A DNA stretch of 64,000 nucleotides, taken from positions 39,578,243-39,642,242 of the forward strand of contig CM039135.1 in NCBI GenBank assembly GCA_022036555.1, given 5' to 3'. The DNA comes from Microstegium vimineum (Eukaryota; Streptophyta; Magnoliopsida; Poales; Poaceae). Under the pieces are notes generated by a model, which worked only from the letters and a program-made list of their open reading frames with translations, was not told the DNA's origin and made no database searches. Below, piece by piece: positions 46,175-56,278 of this stretch. The position numbers and the translations under genes were made by a program. Position 1 is the stretch's first letter. Each line of letters opens with the position of its first letter.

Positions 46175-47505
46175 CACAAGCTCCACACTAGTGTGAGCCC
46201 ATGAGGTTGGGGTGCGGTAGCACCAGCTTGAACCTGGCACACGAGATGAGCATGTTGATAGCGGATACAGTGGTGGCCGCTTGTTTGGGATCAATGTTGT
46301 GCTTGGAAGGGGCAGCACGTGGGATGAGGGTGGGTGGAGGGGGCAATTTAGAAGAAGGATGACATGCGGATCCCGCTTGTAGGATGTCTAAACACATCTT
46401 GGAAAATATTGTCTCTTGTCTTCCATACCCCTCCATACAAACACATAACAACATCATCTTCTTTTTAATAGAATTTGCAGGTGCACTGCCTTTTTATTTA
46501 GTAAGATATGTCATCATCTCTCAACTAAACATAGAGATGAAATGGCCACCCCATCTTAGAAACCATAATGGATCTGTTTGGTTCCTTTTCGCTCCAAAGA
46601 CAAAACCAAATGGAACCAAATGCGTCCTTTAAGCGGATCAGTAGGGATCAAGTCGTCATGGTCCCTCATCTTTTTCCTCTTGCTACAGTTACCCAGGGAA
46701 AAAAAGAGGCGACACACGTTTCTGGCAATGATTTTTTCGGGCCCTTTCCTCTCCGGCAGCTGGAGAGGCGTCAGAGAGGGGGTGGGCCGGGGAATCCCCA
46801 TGCCTTTGTATATAGAGTAGTTAGGAGTCTACGTAGGTCTCTAGGGTTTGCTCGCCAGGCGGTTGTTCCTCTGCGACGTGCTTTTACGGGTAGTGTCGGC
46901 AAGGCAGAGGCGTTGACGACATTGGGTAATGACCTCTCCCCGCCTCTCCTTTGTCCTGGCAACATTCTACTCTAGTGCCTATGGCGAGGTTGGGGAAATC
47001 TTCTCAGGAGTATGTGGCCAGCGTTTCATCATCTTTGCCAGGTGATGTTGCTACTGTTCTTCTTTTGCATGGATGCGGAGCTATTTGTGGGTGTTGTGGT
47101 TGCTAGCTGGCTATATCTGGCTCAATCCTCCCTCGGCGGTGACGGTCGTTGGCGAGGAGCTCAGATTCGGGAGCTGGAGGTGTTGGGGGAGTGGCCCTGG
47201 TCGATGGGTGACTGCCGACAACTTTATCCCATTTTCTACAACGGGTGTCTAGTTCGACTCCGCTCAAAGTCTGCATGCGATGGGACCTCTCTAGCTCAAG
47301 CTGGTGTTCGATTTCTTCTACAGCGGCGACGGCTGACGACGAGGTAGTTCACCACTGGTCGTTCACAAAGGATCCAGCCATCTAGGGGCATCAATGTATT
47401 TTTCCCCATTTTAGTGAAGATTGGTTGAGACAGTTGTGTTTGTATCCTATACTTACTTGTCTCTATATACGTACGTGCTTGTATTTGTATGTATGCATGC
47501 ATGTT
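46175..47505. other. Intergenic next to the gap, no gene recognised
   Basis: 46740-47350 is GC-richer with open frames on both strands and may be a decayed element. No motif was recognised. Confidence 0.35.
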
Positions 47506-47800
47506 TTTCCTTAGAGCAACCATAATGTGGTGCAAAAGTAGTCCTTAGAGAATAAAAAATCCCTTTCAGCTAGCTGAACACATTGTGAAAAACAGTCTAT
47601 ATAGTGGTCCATAGTAAAAGATATCTATAGTAGCCCATAAGAATAGAAAATTATTTTTTTCTCCCACCTCTCCTCTCTCCCATCTCTTCATGAGTGTTGA
47701 TGCCTTTGAAAATATTAATATTTTATTTCCTAACCTAAGATCTAACATTGTGTCATTTTATTATAGTTATAGACCACTTACACAGAGCTCACATATATGA
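47506..47800. mobile_element. Possible MITE
   Basis: TTAGAGCAACCATAATG at the left is a common MITE-type opening, and an AT-rich body follows. The right end was not resolved. Confidence 0.3.
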
Positions 47801-47859
47801 ACCACATATATGAACATGAACCACATATATGAACTACTTTGAAATACAAACTTATTATA

Positions 47860-48075
47860 GTATAAAAAAATGTGTGCTTTATTAGTCCATAGCGAGACCA
47901 GAACCGAACCAGAAACGGTCGCCATCTGGGCTGGAATGGGGGTGCTAGACCAGTATGTATACGTACAGCCTGCTGGTGGAAGAAGCTTTCGAATTCATTA
48001 GGGTGATGATCGTCGCCAACCACACTTTTTATACTGCTTATTATGTAATCTGTATTTCGTCAAAAAAAAAAAGAA
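47860..48075 (+). mobile_element. Possible non-LTR element tail
   Basis: TGTAATCTGTATTTCGTC followed by an A11 run at 48061-48071 resembles a retroposon 3' end. No coding part was recognised. Confidence 0.3.
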
Positions 48076-48360
48076 AAGAAGAAGGTTTGGTACTAGCAGG
48101 CTAGGACGTCTTGCATTGACCTGCCAATACGGCTTCTAGCTCTCGTCAACCGAAGGCATTTTGGGTCTCGTACGTTTATATTTCAGATTTTCTTTCATAC
48201 GAAATCACATGTCTGATGGAAACGGATGCCTCTCTCTTTTTACATGTTATCAGTACAAAATTCAAATCTCGAAGGAACCCACGTCCCCGCGCGCGCAGAG
48301 AATTAGTGCCTTAAAATTTACAGAGAACACAAATTCGCTAGAAATTTGACTCGATCAGTT

Positions 48361-48405
48361 TTTTCTCTCTCTCTCTCCTTTCAGCATGCATGCATGCATG
48401 CAGCT
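48361..48405. repeat. CT and GCAT microsatellites
   Basis: CTCTCTCTCTCT at about 48365-48378, then a CATG repeat at 48385-48401. Confidence 0.8.
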
Positions 48406-48590
48406 TACACATACCGATCGAATTACCGATGAACACACGCCGAAGCATTAAACTCGATCGTGTCACGGCGGGCATGGCCCGAGAGCCACGTTGTAGTACG
48501 TTTACATCTGCTCGTGACGTACGGACGTACAGCGCAGTGTGAAGTGTCACGCACGCAAAGACGCTTGCCACCGTACCACCGCCTCAACAT

Positions 48591-49317
48591 TTACGCTGCA
48601 TGCTGCTGCTTGTCGCCGCCGCCGGCGGCGGCGGCGGCGACGGAGTTCTTGCAGTGCGCGATAGCGGCCTGGATGGCGCCCTGCAGCTCCTCCATGGTGC
48701 TCACCTCCGACGACGACGACGTCGACGCCGCCTTGGTCACCGACTCCCCCACGGAGAGGTACCCGCTGGTGGCGGGCGACCCTCGCAGCGATGCGGGCGC
48801 CGACGACAGCCGCCGCCCCCTGTGCCGCCGCTTGGACGACGACGACTGGGCGGCGTTAGCGTTACTACCTCCGGCGGCGTGGCGCGCGGAGGTGAACGGT
48901 GTGCGGCCGCCTGTCCGCCGCGTCTAGCCGGCTGCTGCTGCTACTGGCGGAGTAGGACGACGACGACGACGTGAGGAGCTGCTCCAACATCGCCACGTAC
49001 TTGCGCACCGCCAGGACTATCTCCAGGCCTCGACGCCTCCTCCCGCCAGTTCCGCCGCCGTTGGCTTGCTGCTGTTTGCTGCCGCTCTTCTCCCTGCCGC
49101 CCGTTTCGCCGCCGCCGCGGCTTCTTGTCCAGGCGACGACGCTGGAGATGAGGATCGAGAGCTTCTGCTTGGCCTTGCTGCCGACGTTACCCCCGCCCTC
49201 GTCGTTGCTCGTCGTCGTCGCGCTGTGGTGGCGGAGGCCGCCGTTGTCCGTTGTCACTGCTGAGCGGGAGTTGCTGTGGCTGAGGTCGCTGACGGCGCGG
49301 CCGAGGCGGTGGGACAT
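48591..49317 (-). pseudogene. BKI1/MAKR-like (membrane-associated kinase regulator) gene, truncated and frameshifted
   Basis: The C-terminus reads STMEELQGAIQAAIAHCKNS, the conserved terminal motif of BKI1 and MAKR proteins, which in BKI1 binds the BRI1 receptor kinase at the plasma membrane. Upstream in the same frame, RRLSSAPASLRGSPATSGYL also fits the family. Further upstream a different frame carries LEIVLAVRKYVAMLEQLL, a basic and Lys-rich segment, and Met at 49317. The frames meet near 48900-48912, so one base is lost or gained. The N-terminal membrane-recruitment part usual for this family was not found up to the hAT-like end at 49463. The gene is probably truncated, although an assembly error could explain the frameshift. 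Confidence 0.7.
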
Positions 49318-49462
49318 GTCGTCTTCACCGTCACCGGGACGCCGGCCGTCGGTGGCACGGAACGTACACAGCAGAGCTGTGGGGGAGGATGGCCCGAGTG
49401 GAAGCCGTGGGGGTAGGGGAGCGATCGAGGCACGAATGAAGCTGTATAATTATTGGATTGGA

Positions 49463-49500
49463 GTAAGTGGCGGAGCTAGGAATAAAATCTAGGTGTGGTG
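49463..49500 (+). mobile_element. hAT MITE terminus, partial
   Basis: AGTGGCGGAGCTAGG matches the left terminus of the element at 27878. No right end was found, so it is a fragment. Confidence 0.5.
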
Positions 49501-50515
49501 AACCTATCACTACTCATTTATATAAAAAATATAATCATAAAATATGCAACGCCGCAACCACGCAAACTCGGCGAACGGCGAATGCCAATCGCTCAATCGG
49601 CAACTGTGCGTCCATCTGTCTTCCGTCCGGGCATCTGGTGCGGCGTCGTGGCATATCGGCCGCGTCGGCGTCTCCTCGATTCATCTTCAAGATTTGCGAT
49701 TAAGGCCACTGGCCACATCTCTTAACTTGGCCTGATGAGTTGGCCGTCTGGCCCAATAGCAATAGGCTAATACGTTGAACTGTTGAGGGCCAAACTGACG
49801 GACAAACTTTGTCTTCTTCCTCTTCTTTAAAAGTTCGACGAACTGCTCCATCAGTCCATGGTCATGGCGCTTGCTTGGGGACAATACTGCTAGGGGTCGC
49901 CGCCGGCGAGGTACGGCGGCGGCCGCCGTACCTCGCCATACTGGTGGCTCCACCGCTGCTTGGAGCGGATGCCGACGGTGGTGGTGGTGGCCATGGCTAC
50001 ACGCGCTCCGAGTCTCAGAGATGAAGGGCTCGTGTTACTGCACGTGTTTGCATGCAGACGTGCATGGTGAGCCAGTCGATTGCTTGTTCAGTGAGAGTGA
50101 TCGGCAGGGAGGGTTAATTAAGAGCCTTGCTGATTGCGATTAATGGCGAGTTCGTTACACCGTACCACTGTTACGTCGTCGTTTGCAATGTTTGCCAGGA
50201 GGGATGCAACCGTAGCTCAGGTAGATGACGATGTTGACGTGGACAGTGTAAACGTATTAAGCGCCACGATAGCAACGTCGTGTACAGTTGTTTTCCCCCA
50301 CGAGTGGCACAAGTTGCAGGATAACCTGACATGACGACAACAGGTGATCGATACGGGCCTCCGTGATTTGTGAGGCACACGGAAGGCCTCGTTGTGCAAT
50401 TGCAAACGATCGAGCACGATATATTATATATCCATTGCTAATAAGGACTGTAGCTTGGTCAAACGTCCTGACGATATTGTTTCAGAACATGCTATATATA
50501 TTGCTAGCTACTGTA
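49501..50515. other. Intergenic
   Basis: GC-rich frames at 49800-50140 and one at 50134-50334 have no recognised domain. A 33-bp palindrome lies at 49905-49937. Confidence 0.4.
49905..49937. repeat. 33-bp perfect palindrome
   Basis: Two 16-bp arms, GGCGAGGTACGGCGGC and its exact complement, are separated by one G. It could form a stable hairpin. Confidence 0.9.
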
Positions 50516-50518
50516 GTA

Positions 50519-50778
50519 CTCCCTCTGTCTCAAATTATAAGACGTTCCAAAAATCTTGAAGAGTCAAAACATCTCAAGTTTGACCAATAATTATAGAAAA
50601 GACTATAAAGATTTATGATTTCAAATAGACATACTATGCAAATATAATTGATAACGAATCTAATAATACTTAGTTGACATCATAAATATTATTATATTAT
50701 TGTATAAATTTGATTAAACTTGAGATAGTTTGACTCTCCAAGATTCTCGGGATGTCTTATAATTTGGGACTGAGGGCG
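50519..50778. mobile_element. Stowaway-type MITE, 260 bp
   Basis: Ends CTCCCTCTGTCTCAAATTAT and ATAATTTGGGACTGAGGGCG, TA on both sides. Same subfamily as 21890-22149. Confidence 0.8.
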
Positions 50779-50780
50779 TA

Positions 50781-51595
50781 GTATATATTGTGTCTGAAAC
50801 ATATATGTGTGCGAGAAGACGAGAAATGAAGCAGCATATACAAGGACTTCATTTCAAAATAAAGAAACCAACAATATATACTGCACAGTGACGACATTGT
50901 AGCGTGAGGTTCATGGGGAATTTCCTCAAAATAGCCAACAGTGTAGCCTACTGATCAAAGGTTCCCCACCTCTCATCCAAGCCGACAAGCATTTCAAAGG
51001 GATAGAAAATGAAAATAGATATACAAATTATTCTACACTGTATCCGCTAAAACTTATTATATGGATATCCATATTCGTGTCCATTTCTAGTGTGGACTAA
51101 ATGAAACTATACGAATTCATTTTCCAGTATTTTTCTCTAAATGATTATTTCAGATTTGTATTAGATAGAAATATGAAATATATGATATTTTATTTGTATT
51201 CATTGAAGAAACTAGGGTATAATGAATCTATTTAAAAAATTTCCCTCATAATATGACTAATTTTTATTTATAAATAATTTTAATAGTATTGAAACTATTT
51301 AATACATATCTAAATTAATTTTACTAGTTTAATATCTTAATGCTACATAAGATTAAATTAGTTTTATATTTTATGATTTATTTTAACTAAATATTGTTGT
51401 TGTAATATAGTAATACTTTTATATTTATTTAAACTGTTTTACATAATTTATATAATTTTATGATACATCTTTATCATAGTTCAATTATCTTTACTAAGCC
51501 ATAGTTTTGGTCATTGTTTCCATCTAAGACCATTTAAAAATTTGGAAGTTCAAATGTGAGCTTGAAACAATATTCTAGGACCATAAATGATTTTA
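50781..51595. other. AT-rich intergenic or transposon interior
   Basis: Strongly AT-rich at 51000-51500. The left end of the CACTA-like element that ends at 52262 is not visible here. Confidence 0.4.
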
Positions 51596-52262
51596 AGTCA
51601 AAAGGTCATTAACTACAAAGTTGTAGCTCTCATCGATATATACAACTTTTGTTTTTGTTATTTTTTTCATCAGAGATTTGTGAAAACTTGACATGGAGAT
51701 CACAAATGATTTCAAATGAAAAAGTCTCAAACTACAAAGTTGTAATTCTTATTTAGATCTATAACTTTGGCTTTGGTTGTTACTTTGTCCGAGATTGTTT
51801 GAAAATTTGAAGTTCAAATTGTGAGAATTTGAATAGAATTTTAGGATTGCAAACAATTTCAAATGAAAAAGTCACAACTTTAGTTTTGGCTATTTTTTCA
51901 TCCAAGTTTGATTGTACAATTAAAAAAAATAAACTTCAAAATATGAGAACTTCAAACATAATTTTGGGATTATAAATAATTTCAAATGTAAAAGATTGAT
52001 AAAAAATTGTCTTCATTTGAATTTTCTAAAAAATATGAGTCTCATTGTGTTGCACACTTGCACCATGGTTATCACTGTCGATTCATAATACAAATGTTGT
52101 CAAAAAATTAGTAGTAAAATGAGGCAATTTTCACTACCAGCCAGTAACACAAATTGCCAGTGATGATGGATTATCAGCAATGGTCTATGTTTACCAATTT
52201 ATAATCACCTCATTTTCACCAATAGTTTGGAGAACTTTACGATGAAAATACCAACAGTAGTG
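51596..52262 (+). mobile_element. CACTA-like right part with internal repeats
   Basis: Repeats with AACTACAAAGTTGTA and ATTTCAAATGAAAAAGTC at about 51610, 51715 and 51860 are followed by a subterminal region with TTTTCACCAATAGTTT and the terminus CAACAGTAGTG at 52262. The repeat type matches the element at 31516. The left end is unknown. Confidence 0.55.
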
Positions 52263-53383
52263 ATCAATTTCTCCCTGTGGTAGATCTAGGATGCCTAGTA
52301 GTCAGGGGAGCTACAACTTCTGTTTCTTCTCTTTCTCCTCATTTCCATCCATGTCCCCCTTCACCCCTTATATGCATCCATAACAAATTATTTTACTGGG
52401 AGGAGGGATTCTTTGTATGTGTGGTAGTAGGAGGACTTGAGCCCTAATCCCCACGTTGGACCTTGATTGCCACCGTCACCTAAGCGATGATGTAGTTTGG
52501 GAGGAACAAGTGATGACACTCACTTGCCACCCCTCCTCCTATTCTCACTGACCATGTCTAACCGTGATGATGGCTTCATTTCCGCCCCTCTTCCAATCTC
52601 ACTAAGTCTCCGTCCTTATGAATATGCTTCCTAGTCTTCAAGTCATCGAGGCACCACGATTGTTGTTGTTGCCTAGCCACTTGATGTTGTCAAAGCCATT
52701 TAGCTATTTTGGTTTTACATGTTGAAATTGCTTAGAGTTTATAAATTGTGAATTTGTATACGGATCGTAATTATGAAATCTGTAGATGGATTATAATTAA
52801 CCAATTTCTCATGATCGTATACGGATCGTAATTATGAAATCTGTAGATGGATTATAATTAACAAATTTCTCATGATCATATGTTTTAGTTTTGGATTGAA
52901 ATACAACACAAATCTGGCACTAACATGTGTGCTAAAATGTGTTAGATGGATTATAATAGGTCCTAGGGGTGCAAAGTCAAAGTTTGATCAAGATCCGAAT
53001 TGAAACATAAAAGAACCAGTGAAGAACCCCCTAAATATTCCTCATGGGACATTCAATAGATCTGTTGACGAGATCCATCAGATCATATAGTGGAGTTCGG
53101 CAAATTGGCTAGAGAGGACAGTGCCCATCGAATCATATGGTGAAGAAAAGAATCATTTGGTGAAGAAAAGAATCATTTGGTGGATGACTTACTGATGTGT
53201 TGGCACAATTGAAGACAACAAATCATCTAGTAAAGAGGGTTTAGTGTCACTAAGTGAAGATTTAATGGTGGGCTAATGAATATACCCCACTAGATGATAT
53301 AGTGTAGGACTAACCAATAAATCATCCAGTACGGTGTTGAGTTCTCTTTCTTTTTTCATATGTCTCTATGAGGTGGATGGGGG

Positions 53384-53384
<1 letters not shown>
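52263..53384. other. Intergenic with tandem repeats
   Basis: No gene recognised. Short GAATCATTTGGTGAAGAAAA repeats (20 bp) lie at about 53130-53175. Confidence 0.4.
52756..52877 (+). repeat. 61-bp tandem duplication
   Basis: Units 52756-52816 and 52817-52877, both starting GTATACGGATCG and ending CTCATGATC, are almost identical. Confidence 0.9.

Positions 53385-53427
<43 letters not shown>
53385..53427. repeat. (TA)n microsatellite
   Basis: About 43 bp of uninterrupted TA repeat. Confidence 0.95.
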
Positions 53428-53430
<3 letters not shown>

Positions 53431-54499
53431 GTTTCCTCACATGCTTATGTGCGCAAGAGTGTCCCAAGGCTATTACAAGTTAGAAAAGGTGTTTCTACAC
53501 TCATCAACCCTATCAACTTATTTAAGATCACATCCAAGTCTAGGTTTGACACTATAGTCCATCCTTGTGAGATTTAGACCTTAGAGCTTGAGAGCTTTGA
53601 GTACATGGACAAGTTGCCCTTTTATCTCAGCGATGTACAATGCTTGATGTATTTGTGACCTTCCGATGAAGGCATGGTGGCCTTTGAGGTAGCGACCCTC
53701 TATTTTTGGTGTGGAGTAGTGACGTGTATGTGTGGGAGGGGGAATATGAGATCCCTTCGCTCCTTCGGGTAGAGAAACTCCAAACTAGAAACAGTGTCCA
53801 GGTGATAGCGATTCGATGGAGGTGATGAGACTATGACTCAGGTTTGCCTTCGCTTTGTATTTTTACACTATGACTAATCGGGTGACAATTGTGAAAGCTA
53901 GGAGATTGAGTGACTCAGGACATTGTCATTGGTTGGTGGAGGCCTTGTGTGGCAATCCAATGTTGAATTAGGGATTAGTGACATAGGGAGATTGTGTGAC
54001 TCCATTGTCTTTTGTCTAGCAAAAACCACTACCGGAATAGACTTGGTTGCGACACCATAGCTAGGATTACCTCTAGGTTGCAAAACTCTTTTTGATTGAA
54101 GGTAAGTTAGAGCATACACACTAGAGAAACCTTAACTGCATATTTTGCTAGAGTTTTATATTTTTTCTAGTTGCAATTTAAATTAAGCCATATGTTTTAA
54201 CTTTGAATTGGACACCCACTTCACCCCCTCTTAAGTGCTCATGGGATCTTTCAAATATTTGTATGGTAAATCCAACACCGTGTGACTTTGGTGACTGGAA
54301 GCATATCCCGTGAGACTTGGCGTTATTATATAAGTAAGTATTTATGTATTTTGCAACAGAAAAACCTATCAAGGTTGTATTTAATTTTAAGGCTTAGTAG
54401 AATATTATCATATTATTGTTAATATTAACTTATTATATATAGATGTTGTTAATATTAACTTATTATATATAGATGTTGTAGTTGTCATAAAATAAATTA
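53428..54499. other. Intergenic; possible old copia LTR tail
   Basis: GGACACCCACTTCACCCCCT near 54210 resembles the end of large copia LTRs, but no pair or target duplication was found. A 30-bp direct repeat (TTAATATTAACTTATTATAT) lies at 54419-54478. Confidence 0.3.
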
Positions 54500-54501
54500 T
54501 A

Positions 54502-54732
54502 CTTAATCCGTTTCAAATTATAGTTCGTTTGATTTTTTCAACACTAAGTTTGATCACTCGTCTTATTCAAATTTGTGTGTAAAATATCATTTCTTTTGGT
54601 GTGGCTTATTTAATAAATAGTCTACATGAATGACTTAAATTTGATTATGTTTGCATAGTTTTTTTTGAATAAGACGAGTGGTCAAAGTTGAGATAAAAAA
54701 GTCAAACGAATTATAAATTGAAACGGAGGGAG
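54502..54732. mobile_element. Stowaway-type MITE, 231 bp
   Basis: Ends CTTAATCCGTTTCAAATTAT and ATAAATTGAAACGGAGGGAG, TA on both sides. An inner inverted repeat (AATAAGACGAGTG) strengthens the hairpin. Confidence 0.8.
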
Positions 54733-54734
54733 TA

Positions 54735-55085
54735 GATTGTAACACAAGAGCATATCTATTAGTTGTCCTAAAATCTCTACAATACACTATTATAGGACAA
54801 AAGGGAGTATTATGGATTTCATGATCATCACAAAAATAAATTATACTATTAGCTTTTAGATTTTATAGAAAAAGGGTAAAAGATAAATATATTCGTATAA
54901 TCCGATCCTCGATTGCCATGACCAAGTTTGCAGTTTTGCGTAGCAGCTCTTCTGTTGGGTTCAAGCTAAAATTTGCTGACCCGGACAAGTTTTTTCGGCA
55001 AAGCAAGATTTTCTTGTACAACTGACCTTTGGTATTGTATAGCCGTACGGTATAGGCAAAGGCGGAGAAAGGAATCCATGGTTTT
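54735..55085. other. Intergenic spacer
   Basis: AT-rich, no gene. Confidence 0.4.
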
Positions 55086-55218
55086 TTGGATTTATTAAAG
55101 GATTTTTTGGCACTACGTTTTTAGTGATAGGCGACGTCTTCGTCGACAGCGAGATAGAGGTGAGTGTGCGTGTATGTTTGAGTGTCTACGTTGTAACTGT
55201 GTAATTTTAAAAAAAAAA
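55086..55218 (+). mobile_element. 5'-truncated SINE
   Basis: Matches the 3' half of the SINE at 26990 (GGCGACGTCTTCGTCGACAG) and ends in an A10 tail. It lies about 100 bp upstream of the SEC23 first exon. Confidence 0.75.
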
Positions 55219-55299
55219 TTCCAAAACGGCCCCTTCTGTCTGCTCGGAAGTCGGAAGAATTCTCTCCCCGTTTGCAATTGCAACTCCTCGTTGTCAGCA

Positions 55300-56186
55300 A
55301 AACTTCCGGTACCTCTCTCTCCCCCTCGGCGAGTTGGCAGGGGGCTCCAGACTCCATAGGCTAGCGATCGCCGTCCCTGTCTGCTTCAGTGCTTCTTGCC
55401 GTCTCCCTCCCATCCGTTCCCCTCGCGGCGGCGGCGGCGCGAGTCCACTCGACGCCTCCCGCCTCACACCACCTCCGAAACGCCCCCAAACCCCGTTCCA
55501 CCGAAGCGAACCACATCAGCGCTTCCTTGAGTTCGCTCAGTCCTCTTCGTTGGGGGTGGGAGATCCATACGGCCGTGGGTTGATTTCGTCTTCTGCTGGT
55601 AAGTAAGCCCTAGCTTGCTTGAATCAGTGTCTGAGATTTGAGTTTTGTTGTGCGAGGAAATTGCTGTGAGCAATCAAATTCAATTGTTTGCTGGGATTGA
55701 TGATCCAATCTATCCAGCCTTTTGCGAGCTGGTCTGCTGTGCTGTAGTGTACTGCAATTCAGTTATTTCGCTGTTATTTTTTTTATTTATATAAATTGTA
55801 CTGGTGGGGACTCAACCTATATTCCTTATGGTAGTATGCATGATCAACCTTCTCGTTAGGTGGTTATGGCTTCGTAGGGAGCTCTGAATACTGTTGTTTA
55901 TAGTAATATAAATTTTTTTTTAAAAAGGGATCTCTCATAGAGGTTTACATTCTGTCCAGGAATAGGTTATTTATTTATTTATTACTTTCTGTTCAGGAAT
56001 AGTTGACACTCATTGTAGAACCACTTCTGTCTTGGAGTGGGCGCTTCAGTTGTTTCAAAATTCAGAAGCTCACAGTAGCCTATATGCTAGTTAATTTGAT
56101 TTGTTTATATCAATTTTCTTCTCTTTTCTCTGTTGTGTCTGGCTTTCTCCAATTTAACCCAATGTTGATTGGCTGTTACATTGCAG
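55300..56186 (+). other. SEC23: SEC23 5' UTR exon and leader intron
   Basis: Pyrimidine-rich first exon, with start near 55300 inferred, ends at a GTAAGT donor at 55599. The 588-bp intron runs to TTGCAG at 56186. A long leader intron before the ATG is common for grass housekeeping genes. Confidence 0.6.
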
Positions 56187-56278
56187 GCTGGAGATTTTGC
56201 TGTTGGCAGAGGCCGGCAGTGTTGTGAATCAGAGGTTCTGTTGAAGAAACTATCGCAATAGACACTTGATTACAGAAA

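Noticed and set aside
45878..46318. Minus-strand frame across the N gap
   Set aside because: It exists only because unknown bases are read through as open.
50134..50334. Short open frame with acidic Val/Asp run
   Set aside because: Too short, no similarity recognised, no supporting signals.
44921..52262. One large CACTA element spanning 44921-52262 with captured genes
   Set aside because: The 3-bp flanks are GGC and ATC and do not match. The termini and subterminal motifs differ, and a gap lies between.
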